Assembly: GCA_034336665.1 (NCBI GenBank)
Contig: CM067584.1
Coordinates: forward strand, 5,781,508 to 5,845,507
DNA: 64,000 nucleotides
Source of the DNA: Luscinia megarhynchos
Taxonomy: Eukaryota; Chordata; Aves; Passeriformes; Turdidae
Direction: 5' to 3'
Shown here: one piece after another, positions 1 to 21,400 of the stretch
Numbering within the stretch: the first letter of the stretch is position 1
How the letters are laid out: each line of letters begins with the position of its first letter
The notes under the pieces: model-generated
Database searches by the model: none
Told to the model about the DNA's origin: nothing
The model's input: the letters and a program-made list of their open reading frames with translations, nothing else
Made by a program: the position numbers and the translations under genes

Positions 1-14
1 GCCGCTCCGCTCAC

Positions 15-406
15 CGCCGCAGCTCCTCCTCCTCGATGCGCTGTCCGTCCCACACGAAGGCGGCGGGGCCGAGCGCGGCCATCAGGCGGCCCCGGGGCGC
101 TGCCCAGCGGCCCCGCCCGGAGGAGCCGCCGCCGCCGCCGCTCCCGGGGCCGCTGCCGCTGCCGGTTCTTTTCCCGCCGCCGCTTCCGCCCCCGGTTCCT
201 CTCCCGGTTCCCCTCCCGGTGCCGCTGGCGATGTCCCGCTGTGCCCAGGCCCGCGCCGCCCTCCCGCAGCCGCCGCGGCGCTGCAGCAGCGGCAGCAGCA
301 GCGACAGCGGCCGGTCCCGCGCGGAGCCGCCCCCGGGGCTGCTGCCGGCCCCGCCGCGGGCTCCGCTGGCCCCGCGGGCGGCGAGCGCGGCCAGCGGCCG
401 CCACAT
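15..406 (-). CDS. STARD7: STARD7 first coding exon (partial gene)
   Basis: STARD7 is a START-domain lipid carrier that moves phosphatidylcholine to mitochondria. Only the N-terminal exon is here; the START domain lies off the left end. The exon begins at an ATG at 406 and ends with FVWDGQRIEEEELRR, which matches the conserved vertebrate STARD7 segment just after its second methionine, followed by a GTGAGC donor at 14-9 (phase 2). The first residues, MWRPLAALAARG, are basic and hydrophobic as in a mitochondrial targeting sequence. Between them sits a Gly/Arg/Ser-rich low-complexity stretch (about residues 60-95) that looks lineage-specific. Another possible start is the ATG of the internal MAALGPAAF motif. 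Identity is by recalled family similarity plus synteny with TMEM127 and CIAO1. Confidence 0.85.
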
Positions 407-1145
407 GCCGCCCCCGCCGCGCCGCGCGTCGCGCCCCTTCTACGTCATAGGCGCGCGCCGCGCCCCCATTGGTTGCTGGGCGAAAAAGTCACGCCCACCC
501 GGAAATGCTACCGAAGAGGCAGCAATGAGTGGGCGGGGCTTGCGCTTGGCCGCGCCCCTGCCGGGGCCGTTCCGGGCCCGCGGGCTCTCCGGGGTCGGCC
601 AGTTAAGGTTTATGGGCTCGGGGAGCTCCTCGGTGTCTGCGGGGGTTATCTGGGGGCAGGAAGTGGCCCCGCTTGTGGTGCCTCCGCTGACCCCGCGCTC
701 CGTTGCTAAGCGGCGCTCTTGTGTTACGTCATCAACGCGCGCCGCGGGGCTGCTATTGGTGCGCGCAGCACCGCCCCGCACGCTGATTGGCTGTGGCGGT
801 AAGCCACGCCCACGAGCGTAAACCGGAAAGGGAGCGAGGAAAAGGCACCTGGGGGGCGGTGCCAGGGGGGCGGGGCTTGAGTGCGACCGCACCTCGGGGA
901 GCCCTGGCGGCTCTGGCGGCGCTGTGGGCTCGGGGGGCTCCGGGGGATCACTGGGGGATCATTGGGGGGTTCCGGGGCGCTATGGCGCGTTCCGGGCTCC
1001 GGGCGGTTCTGCCGTTCCCATTGGTCCGGGCAGCCCCGCCCCGCGCGCTGATTGGCTGGAGGAGCCACGCCCACCCGCGCGTGTACCGGAAGAGGAAGCG
1101 CAAAGGAGAAAATGAATGGGCGGGGCCTGGGAGCGACCACGCCCC
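407..1145 (-). promoter_or_regulatory. STARD7 CpG-island promoter with three CCAAT/GC-box/ETS cassettes
   Basis: A TATA-less, CpG-rich region lies immediately upstream of the STARD7 start. It holds ATTGG (inverted CCAAT) boxes near 468, 754, 785, 1020, 1050 and 1147, CCACGCCCAC or CACGCCCAC GC/KLF boxes near 491, 804 and 1063, ETS-like CCGGAA sites near 500, 824 and 1087, and GGGCGGGGC Sp1 boxes near 531, 869 and 1119. The same order recurs three times at roughly 270-base spacing, so this is a triplicated promoter cassette. Which copy drives STARD7 cannot be told from sequence. Confidence 0.6.
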
Positions 1146-1149
1146 CATT

Positions 1150-1925
1150 GGAGTGCTGTGGGGTCAGGGGTCATGGGGCATTATTGGGGTCATGGGGCCA
1201 GGGGTTACAGGGGATTCTTGGGGTTATGGGGGAGTATTGGGAATTATTTGGGTTATGGGGTCAGCGGGTACAGGGATTTTTGGGTTTATGGGGTCTGGAG
1301 TTACAGGGGATTCTTGGGGTTATGGGACATTCTTCGGGTTATAGGAGATTCTTGGGGTTATGGGGGCAGGGGTTACAAAATATTATTGGGGTTATGGGGC
1401 CATATTTGGGGTTTTAGAGCCAGGGATTACAGGGTCACAGCATCTGGGGTTACAGGGGATTTTTGGGGTTATGGGGTCAGGGGTTATGGGGGATTCTTGG
1501 GGTTACAGGAGATTCCTGGTGTTTATGGGGCCATATTTGGGGGTTATGGGGGTCCGGGGATTACAGGGGTCACAGCATCTGGGGTTACAGGAGATTCCTG
1601 GTGTTTATGGGGGCCATATTTGGGGTTATGGGGTCAGGGGTTATGGGGGGATTCTTAGGGGGTTATAGGGCCGTATTTGGGGTTATGGGGTCAGGGGTTA
1701 TGGGGGGATTCTTGGGGGGTTATAGGGCCGTATTTGGGGTTATGGGGTTTGGGGGCTGTTGGGATTACGGGTCTGGGGATTTATAGGGTGTTACGAGGTC
1801 TGGAAGCTCTTTGGGGTTATGGGTCTGGGGGTTTACAGGGGTTTTTATGGGTTCTGGGCTCTGGGGGATTGTGGGGTCTGGCAGCATTGGGGTCAGGGCT
1901 TATTTGGGGTTCTGGGGTTTAGGGC
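1150..1925. repeat. G-rich minisatellite, core GGGGTTATGGGG
   Basis: Degenerate tandem units of about 30-60 bases are built from GGGGTTATGGGG, GGGATTCTTGGGG and GGGGTTACAGG. G-runs of four or more are frequent, so the plus strand has strong G-quadruplex potential. No coding signal is present; open frames here are repeat translations. Confidence 0.85.
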
Positions 1926-2165
1926 TGCTTTTTGGGGTTCAGAGCAGTTTTTTGGGCTCCAGGTCAGATTTTTGGGGTTGAGAAGAGCAGTTTTTTGGGA
2001 TTCAGGAGCCTTTTATGGGATTCAGAACAGATTTTTGGGAAGCAGGGTCGTTTTTGGGGGTCTAGTGCTGTTTTTTGGGATACAGGACAGATTTTTAGGG
2101 CTTAGGGCTGCTTTTTGGGGATCCAGCCCAGTTTTTATGGGCTCCAGGGTTGATTTATGGGATCC
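1926..2165. repeat. Diverged T/G-rich repeat
   Basis: Units of about 30 bases read like CAGATTTTTGGG and GCTTTTTGGGG. They grade out of the preceding minisatellite. No gene is seen. Confidence 0.6.
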
Positions 2166-2230
2166 AGCCCAGTTTTTGGGATCCATCCCCTCCCCTTTCC
2201 CAATCATGACCCCAGGACTCTTTCCACCCC

Positions 2231-2369
2231 TTTATTCCCCCAAAACCCCGCAGCCAATCCCAAATCCCGACAATTCCTGGGAAACGCCGCCCTCCCTCCT
2301 CCTACGATTTTTTTTTCCTGGTTTTTTTTGGGAATTCTTCCAGAAAATCCCGTTTTTCACAGATTTATT
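2231..2369 (-). promoter_or_regulatory. Candidate TMEM127 polyadenylation signals
   Basis: TTTATT on the plus strand at 2364-2369 and 2231-2236 gives AATAAA on the minus strand, downstream of the TMEM127 stop codon at 5880. Use of either would give a 3' UTR of about 3.5 kb, most of it tandem repeat. No transcript evidence is available. Confidence 0.4.
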
Positions 2370-3160
2370 CACGCCCTCTTTGCATATCCAGGGAATCCCG
2401 AAGCTTTTCCCGGCCAATCCCAAATCCCAAATCCCGGGATTTCCCCCAGGGGTTTTAGGGTCCATTCAGCCCCTCCTGAGCCTTTCCAAGGATTTTTTTT
2501 TTTTTCCGGGATTTTTTCCAGGATTTTTCCAGGATTCCCATCCCAGGGGAGCTCTTGCATAGCCAGGGGAAGAAAAAATGGGAAAAAATGGGAAAAAAGA
2601 GCAGGAAAACTGGGATAAAAGCAGGAAAATCGGGATAAAAGCATTGGGACCTACAAGGAGCCGGATCCTGGGGTTAAAATTCCCTAAAAATTCAGGGGCT
2701 TCCCTAAAAAAACCCAAAAAATTCCAAGATTAGCCATTTTGTTGGGAATTTAAATCCTTATGGGATTTTTTTCTTTTTTTTTGGCCCCAAAATTTCTGGG
2801 ATTGGTCTGGGGGTGTTGGAAAAATCAGAGCAAGGATAAAACTGAGGGTGTGTGGGGAAAAAGCAGGAAAAGTGGGATGGTGGATGGATTTGCATAAAAG
2901 CTCCGGGTTCTTCCAGCAGGGCTCATCCTGATCTCCCAGGAGCCCAAATTCCCAAATTTTGTGGGGTGAGGGATGGGATGATCCCAAAAAAAAAAACCCA
3001 ACCCCAAAGGCGATCCCGGAATTCCCAGAGCCTGGAATAAAGTGCAGAATGTCCATGGGGGGGAGGGGAGCAGGGATGGGAATTTCCAAATTTTTAAATA
3101 GGGGGATAAATATTCCCGTGGGAAAAGGGGATCTGAGCTGGGAGAGGGGGCTGGGCTGGG
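2370..3160. other. Low-repeat stretch without a recognisable gene
   Basis: This is comparatively unique sequence with short A- and T-runs. I see no conserved coding block or RNA gene. It probably belongs to the TMEM127 3' UTR. Confidence 0.5.
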
Positions 3161-3164
3161 ATTG

Positions 3165-4140
3165 GGGATCCCAAAATTCTCATTCCAGGGGGATCCCAAA
3201 GTTCTCAGTTCAGAGGGACCCCAAGGTTCTCATGCCGTGGGGAATTGGGGATCCCAAAGTTCCCATTCCACAGGAAACCATGGATCCCAAAGTTCTCATT
3301 CCATGAGGATCCCAAAGTTCTCAGTCCAGGGGGACCCCAAGGTTCTCAATCTGTTGGGAATTGGGGATCCTGAAGTTCTCATTCCATGGGGAACAGTGGA
3401 TCCCAAAGTCCTCAGCCCAGGAGGAATTTGGGATCCCAAAGTTCTCATGTCAGGGGGATCCCAAGGTTCTCTGTCCAGGAGGAATTGAGGACCCCAAAGC
3501 TCTCAGTCTATAGGGATCCCAAATTTCTCAGTTCTGGGGGATCCCAAGGTTCTCAATCTGTTGGGAATTGGGGATCCCAAAGTTCTCATTCCATGGGCAA
3601 TGGTGGATCCCAAAGCTGTCGTTCCACAGGAAATCATGAATCCCAAAGTTGTCAGTTCAGGGAGATTCCAGAGTTCTCATTCCATGGGGAATGGTGGATC
3701 CCAAAGTCCTCATTCCAGGGGGATCCCAAAGTCCTCAATCTGTTGGGAACTAGGGATTGCGAAGCTCTCATTCCACAGGGAATGGTGGATCCCAAAGTTC
3801 TCAGTCCAGGAGGAATTGGGGACCCCAAAGTTCTCATTCCAGGGGGATCCACTGGGAATTGGGGATTTCAAAGTTCTCATTCCATGGGAAACCATGAACC
3901 CCAAAGTTGTCATTCCATGAAGATCCCAAAGTTCTCAGTTCAGGAGGATCCCAAAGTTCTCGATCCACAGGGAACTGGGGATCCCAAAGTTCTCAGTCCA
4001 CGGGGATCCCAAATGTCTCAGTTCATGGGGATCTGAGGATCTCAAAGTTCTCATTCTAGGGAGAACTGGGGGTCCCAAAGTTCTCAGTCCATAGGAAACC
4101 GAGGATCCCAAAGTTCTCACTCCAGGGGAATCACAAATCC
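3165..4140. repeat. Minisatellite, about 33-40 base unit, GATCCCAAAGTTCTCA core
   Basis: About 25 degenerate units of the form GGATCCCAAAGTTCTCA followed by TTCCA(T/G)GGGGAA occur in the likely TMEM127 3' UTR. BamHI-like GGATCC recurs in most units. Confidence 0.9.
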
Positions 4141-4224
4141 CATTCCCCTCACTCCAAGGAACATTCCCAACATTTCCCCCGTGCCCAAACCCCTCCAGAG
4201 CCCCAGAACCAACACTGGGAACGA

Positions 4225-5235
4225 GGCCCTGGAGCAGCGCCCGGGATCCACCTGGAGAAATCCTTATGGGGAATCCTGGGATCCATCCTGGGAAATCCTT
4301 CCCCAGGGGAGTTTCTGGGATGTACCCCAACAAATCCTTCCCAGGAAGAGCTCATGGGATCCATCCAGGTCAATCCTTCCCTGGCACAGCTCCTGGATCC
4401 ACCTGGAGAAATCCTTTGGTGGAAAAATTCCCAGAATCCATTTATTGGAAGAGCTTTTGGGATCCACCTGGGAAAATCCTTCACTGGCAGAACTCCCAGG
4501 ATCCATCCTGACCTTCCCTGGAAATGCTCCTGGGATCAACACCAACAAATCCTTTGCTGGAAGAGCTCACAGGATCCACCTGGAGAAATCCTTTGGTGGA
4601 AGAGTTCTGGGATCCATCCAGAACAATCCTTTATCGGGAGAGCTCTTGGGATCCAGCCAGAGAAATCCTTCCCTGGGAGAACTCCTGGGATCTGTCCAAA
4701 GCATCCTTGGCTGGAAAAGTTCTCGGGATCCACCAGGAGAAATCCTTCACTGGAAGAGCTCCTGGGATCCATCCAGATGAATCCTTCTCTGGAAGAGCTC
4801 CTGGATCCATTTGGTGGAAGAGCTCCTGGGATCCATCCAGACCAATCCTTCTCTGGAAGAGCTCCTGGATCCATTTGGTGGAAGAGCTCCTGGGATCTAT
4901 CCAGACCAATCCTTCACTGGAAGAGCTCCTGGATCCATTTGGTGGAAGAGCTCCTGGGATCCATCCAGACCAATCCTTCTCTGGAAGAGCTCCTGGATCC
5001 ATTTGGTGGAAGAGCTCCTGGGATCCATCCAGATGAATCCTTCACTGGAAGAGCTCCTGGATCCATTTGGTGGAAGAGCTCCTGGGATCCATCCAGACCA
5101 ATCCTTCTCTGGAAGAGCTCCTGGATCCATTTGGTGGAAGAGCTCCTGGGATCCATCCACAACAATCCTTTGTTGGAAGAGTTGTTGGGATCCATCCAGA
5201 CAAATCCCTCACTGGACGAGCTGCCGGGATCATCC
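4225..5235. repeat. Minisatellite, about 64-base higher-order unit
   Basis: Units contain TGGGATCCATCCAGA, CAATCCTT and GGAAGAGCTCC. From about 4790 to 5150 a doubled unit alternates GGATCCATTTGGTGGAAG with the shorter form, giving nearly identical 108-base periods. This is the most homogeneous, probably youngest, part of the array. Confidence 0.9.
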
Positions 5236-5329
5236 CACCCAACCGTGCAGCACCGCCTCTCCCAGCCCCTGCCCGGGGGGCTCCGGCCGTGCCAGGCCCC
5301 GTGTCCAAGGGTAATGGTGCCAGGCCCGG

Positions 5330-5879
5330 TGTCCGGCCGTGCTGGGGTCAAACTCCAGTTGTGCCTGGCCCAGTGTCTGGCTGTGCCAGGGTCAGGCTGC
5401 AGTTGTGCCAGGCCCTGTGTCCAGCAGTGCCAGGGTCAGGCTCCAGCTGTGCCAGGTCAGGCTCCGGCCCCACCAGGCCTGGTGTCCAGCTGTGCTGGGG
5501 TCAGGCTCCGGCCGTGCCAGGCCCAGTGTCCAGCAGTGCCAGGGTCAGGCTCCGGCCGTGCCAGGCCCTGTGTCCAGCAGTGCCAGGGTCAGGCTCCGGC
5601 TGTGCCAGGCCCAGTGTCCAGCAGTGCCAGGGTCAGGCTGCGGCTGTGCCAGGTCAGGCTCTGGCCGCACCAGCCATGCCAGGCTTGGTCTCTGGCCATG
5701 CCAGGCCCGCTGTCCAGCCGGCCACACCAGGCCCAGGCTCTGGCCACACCAGGCCCGCAGTCCGGCCGTTCCAGCCCAGCTGTCCAGCCCCACCAGGCCC
5801 AGGCTCTGGCCACACCAACCCTGCTGTCCAGCCCCACCAGGCCCGGCCTCCGGCCGCCCCAGGCCCGCAGTCCGGCCCG
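5330..5879. repeat. GC-rich minisatellite in TMEM127 3' UTR
   Basis: Units of about 43 bases carry GTCCAGCAGTGCCAGG and GTCAGGCTCCGGC. The array runs up to the TMEM127 stop codon. It is non-coding: all three frames give only repeat peptides. Confidence 0.85.
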
Positions 5880-16363
<10,484 letters not shown>

Positions 16364-16399
16364 ACATGCCCCGGGCTCGGCTTGCCTGAGACCTGCAGC

Positions 16400-17870
16400 A
16401 TTACATGGGGCGAGGGGCGGGAGGGACAATGGGAGCACCGGGAGTGGGAACGGGGAATGCGGATGGGAACGGGAACGGGGGGATGGGAAACGGCAATGGG
16501 AGCGGGAATGGGAATGGGAGCGGAGCACCGGGGAGTGGGAGCGGGGATGGGAGCGGGGAATGGGAACAGGAATCAGGAATGGGAACGGGAGCACTGGGAA
16601 TGGGAACGGGGAATGCGGATGGGAGCGTGAGGGCTGGGGGATGGGGAGCAGGGAATGGGGGCGGGGAATGGGGAGATGGGAACGGGAGCACCGGGGAATG
16701 GGAGCGAGAACCGGAATCAGGAATGGGAACGGGAGCACTGGGAATGGGAGCGAGGGAATCGCGGATAGGGAGCGGGGCGGGGATGAGAAGCAGGAATAGG
16801 GAACAGGGATGGGGAATGGGAGCAGGAGCACGGGGAATGGGAGGCGAGGGATGGGAGCGGCAATGGGAGCGGGGAATCCCGGGGAATGGGAGCGGGAGCA
16901 CCGGGGAATGGGAGCGAGGGAATGGGAGCGGGGAATCAGGAATGGGAGCGGGAGCACTGGGGAATGGGAGCGAGGGGAATCACGGATGGGAGCGGAGGCG
17001 AGGGATGGGAAGCAGGGAATGGGAGCAGGGAGGCTCGGGGAATGGAGGGCAGGGAGCACGGGGGAATGGGAGCGAGGGATGGGAGCGGGGAATCCAGGAA
17101 TGGGAGCAGGGAGCACTGGGGAATGGGAGCGGGGGAATCGCGGGGATGGGAGCGGGGAGGCGGGGGATGGGAAGCAGAGAGGCAGGGAACGGGAATGGGA
17201 ATGGGAATCAGGGAATGGGAGCAGGGAGCACTGGGAATGGGAATGGGGAATGAGAACTAGGAACAGGAATGGGGGGAATGGGAACCGGGAATGGGAACGG
17301 GAACAGAACTGGGAAGGGGACGGGGATGGGAACAGGAATGGGAATGGGAACGGGAATGGGAGAACCGGGAATGGGAACGGGGAATGGGAACAGGAATGGG
17401 AACAGGGAACGGGGAATGCGGAACGGGAGCTGGGAATGGGAACCAGCAATGGGAACGGGAACCAGAAATAGAAGCAGGAGTGGGAACGGGAATGAAACCA
17501 GGAATGGGAACGGGAACCGGGAATAGAACCCGGAATGGGAACGGAGATGGAACCAGGAACACTGGAAATGGAACCGGAAAAGGGACAAGGAATGGGACCT
17601 GGAGCACTGGGAATGGAACTGGGAATAGGAACTGGGAACAGGAATGGAACCGGGAACGGGAATAGAACCGGGAATGGAATTGGGAACGGGAATGGAACCA
17701 GAAATAGAACCCGGAACGGAAATGGAACCGGGAATGGGAATGGAACCAGGAACGGGAAAGGACCCGGGAACGGACTGGGAGCACCGAGGGCACCGGGAAC
17801 GGGAGGGGGAACAGGAATGGCAGCGGGAGTGGGACCGGGAACAGAAGCAGGAACGGAACCCGGAGCACTG
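16400..17870. repeat. Short-unit minisatellite GGGAATGGGAAC / GGGAATGGGAGCG
   Basis: Over 100 degenerate 6-13 base units form a purine- and G-rich plus strand between the damaged TMEM127 exon and the shared promoter. It occupies the place where the TMEM127 N-terminal codons and first intron should be. Very high G-quadruplex potential. Confidence 0.9.
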
Positions 17871-17929
17871 GAGCGGCAGGGACAGGGGGAACAGGCAGCT
17901 GGGACCGGGACAGAGACACCCGGGTCACC

Positions 17930-18351
17930 GGGACCGGCCCTGGGACACCCGCACCCGCTCTGGGTTACCGGTACCGGCTAAAGGACAACCGGCAGCGGGT
18001 CAGCGACACCCGCCCGGGATAACCGGCACCGCCTCCGGCTCCGGACACCCCCCCCGGGACTCCTGGCACCCTCCCCGGGTGACCGGTACCGGCTCCGGCT
18101 CCCTGACACCCGCCTCGGGTTCACCGGCAGCGGCTTCCGACACCGGCCTCGCGTCCCCCGCTCCCGGCCCCGGCGGCTCCGAACCCGGCGCGCGCTCCGA
18201 ACCCCCCTGACAGCGGCCCGGTGCCGGTGTCGGTCCCGATCCCGATCCCAGCCGGGCCCCGGCAGCGACTCCGGGCCCCGCTCACGGCCCCGCCCCGCCG
18301 CAGTTCCGCTTCCGGCCGCGCTCCGGTTCCGGTTCCGGTCGCGGTGCCGCC
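17930..18351. promoter_or_regulatory. Bidirectional CpG-rich promoter TMEM127/CIAO1
   Basis: GC-rich, CpG-dense sequence lies between the divergent genes and ends at the CIAO1 ATG. It has a TTCCGCTTCCGG pair of ETS-like sites at 18304-18315, repeated GGTTCCGG, and a good GCCGCCATG start context. No TATA box is visible. The TMEM127 non-coding first exon is expected here but cannot be delimited. Confidence 0.65.
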
Positions 18352-18490
18352 ATGCCCGAGGCGCTGTCGCTGCTGTGCCGGGTGTCCGCGCACCCCGAGT
18401 CCCGCTGCTGGGCGCTGGCCTGGAGCCCCAGCGGGGCGCTGCTGGCCTCCTGCGGCGGGGACCGCACCGTGCGCATCTGGGGCCGCGACG
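18352..18490 (+). CDS. CIAO1: CIAO1 exon 1
   Basis: Start ATG in GCCGCCATG context. Encodes [20 protein letters not shown] and the first WD blade through VRIWGRDG. Donor GTGAGC follows 18490; phase 1. Confidence 0.95.
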
Positions 18491-21400
18491 GTGAGCGGGG
18501 CGGCGGCGGCTCTGGGGAACCGGGACCGGAAGGGCTCTGGGGAACCGGGACCGGAACGGCTCTGGGGAACCGGAGCCGAGGGGGAGCGGCTGTGGGGAAC
18601 CGGGACCGGAACGGCTGTGGGGAACCGGGACCGGAACGGGTGTGGGGAACCGGGACCGGGAGCGGCTGTGGGGAACCGGGACCCGGAACGGCTGTGGGGA
18701 ACCGTGACCGAGCAGGGAACGGCTCTGGGGAACGAGGAGCAGCTCTGGGAACCGGGACCGGAACGGGTGTGGGGAACCCGGACCGGAACGGCTGTGGGGA
18801 ACCGGGAGCGGAACGGCTCTGGGGAACCGGGACCGGAACGGCTCTGGGGAACCGGGACCGGGAACGGCTCTGGGGAACCGGGAGCGGAACGGCTGTGGGG
18901 AACCGGGACCGGAACGGCTCTGGGGAACCGGGACCGAACTGAGTGTGGGGAACCGGGACCCGGAACGGCTGTGGGAACCGGGACCGGGAGCAGCTGTGGG
19001 GAACCGGGACCGGAACGGCTCTGGGGAACCGGGACCGGAACGGCTCTGGGGAACCGGGACCGGAATGGCTGTGGGGAACCGGGAGCGGAACGGCTCTGGG
19101 GAACCGGACCGGGAGCGGCTGTGGGGAACCCGGACCGGAACGAATTGTGGGGAACCGGGACCGAGCGCGGCTGTGGAGAACCGGGACCGAGCGGGAGCAG
19201 CTGGGGAACCAGGACCGGAATGGCTCTGGGAACCGGGACCCGGAACGGCTGTGGGGAACCGGGACCCGGAACGGCTGTGGGGAACCGGGATCGGAATGGC
19301 TGTGAGAACCGGGACCGGGAAGCGGCTGTGGGAACCGGGACCCGGGGAGCGGCTGTGGGGAACCGGGGCGAACGGCTCTGGGGAACCGGGACCGAACTGA
19401 GTGTGGGGGAACCCGGGACCGGGGAGCGGCTGTGGGGAACCGGGACCGAACGGCTGTGGGGAACCGGGACCGGGAGGCGGCTGTGGGGAACCGGGACCGG
19501 GCTTAGTGTGGGGAACGGGACCAGAACGGCTGTGGAGAACCGGGGACGGGGAACGGCTGTGGGGAACGGGACGGAGCGGCTGTGAGAACCGGCACCGAGG
19601 AGTGGCTGTGGGGAACCGGGACCCGAACTGGAGTGTGGGGAACGGGACCCGAACTGAGTGTGGGGGAACCGGGACCAGAACGGCTGTGGAGAACCGGGAC
19701 CGGGGAACGGCTGTGGGGGAACGGGACCGGGGAGCAGCTGTGGGGAACCGGGACCCGAACTGAGTGTGGGGAACCGGGACCGGAACGGCTGTGGGGGAAC
19801 GGGACCGGGAGCGGCTGTGGGGAACCGGGGCTGAGCCGTGTGCGGGATCCGGAGATTCCGGGGCTGGGACTGGGCAGTGCGCGGGGACTGGGGTGGACAC
19901 GGGGCTGAGGGACCTGACCTGTGTCTGTGTCTGTCCCTGTGTGTCCCTGTGTGTCCCTGTGTGTCCCTGTGTGTCCCTGCCTGTCCCTGCCTGTCCCTGT
20001 CTGTCCCTGTCCCTGCCCCAGGCCCGGGCTGGTCGTGCCGGGCGGTTCTGGCCGATGGCCACCAGCGCACAGTTCGCAGAGTGGCCTGGTCACCCTGCGG
20101 TCAGTTCCTGGCCTCGGCCAGCTTCGATGGCACCACCTGCATCTGGAAACGGCAGCAGGACGGCTTCGAGGTGGGGCCTGCCTTGGGGCACCTGGGACAC
20201 CTGGGACACCCCTGGGACACCCCTGGGATACACCTGGGACCCCTGGGACACCTGGGACACCCCTGGGATACCTGGGACACCCCTGGGACACCCCTGGGAT
20301 ACCCCTGGGACACCCCTGGGACCCCCCTTTGTCCCCAGCCCTCCAAACTCTGCCTGACCCCCCCAAATGCCCCCGTCCCCCTCCCATTCCCTGCCCGTTG
20401 GATTTCGGGGGCCCCAGCCCTGCCATGCCCCCGCAGGTGGTGGCCACGCTGGAGGGGCACGAGAACGAGGTGAAGTCGGTGGCCTGGGCGCCCTCGGGGT
20501 CACTGCTGGCCACCTGCAGCCGCGACAAGAGCGTCTGGGTCTGGGAGGGTGAGCTGGCCCCTGTCCCCCTGACCCCTGTCCCCTGTCCTGCTGTCCCCTG
20601 TCCCTGACCGCTGTCTCTGTCCCCAGTGGACGAGGAGGAGCAGGAGTTCGAGTGTGTCAGTGTGCTCAGCGCCCACACACAGGACGTCAAACATGTGGTG
20701 TGGCACCCCAGCCAGGAGGTGAGGGGACACCTGGGGACATGGGGACACGCAGGGGACACACCGGGGACACAGGGACACAGAGGGAAGCATGGGGACACAC
20801 AGGACATCAAACATGTGGTGTGGCACCCAAAGGTGGGAGGTGAGGGGACATGGGGACACACAGGGGATGTGGGGACATGGGGACACACAGGGGACACCCA
20901 AGCTCCCAAAGGAACCCTCAAGGATCCCCTGAGATACCCAGAGCCCCCCAGGGTCCCATCCTGAGACCCCCCCAAACCCTGCAGGGTCCCATTGCCATCC
21001 CCAGCTCAGCCCTGTCCCCACTGTGTCACTCCTGTGTCCCCAGCTGCTGGCCAGGGCCAGCTACGACGACACGGTGTGGTTGCTGTCCCCATGTCCCTCT
21101 GTCCCCATGTCCCTGCTGTGTCCCCGTGTCCCCTGTGTCACCCTCCCTGTGTCCCCAGCTGTTGACCAGCACCAGCTACAATGACACAGTGTGATTGCTG
21201 TCCCCTGTGCCCCCATGTCCCCTGTGTCACTCCTGTGTCACTCCTGTGTCCCCAGCTGCTGGCCAGGGCCAGCTACGATGACACGGTGTGATTGCTGTCC
21301 CCTGTGTCCCCATGTCCCCTGTGTCACTCCTGTGTCACTCCTGTGTCACTCCTGTGTCACTCTCCCCTGTCCCCAGCTGCTGGCCAGCGCCAGCTACGAT

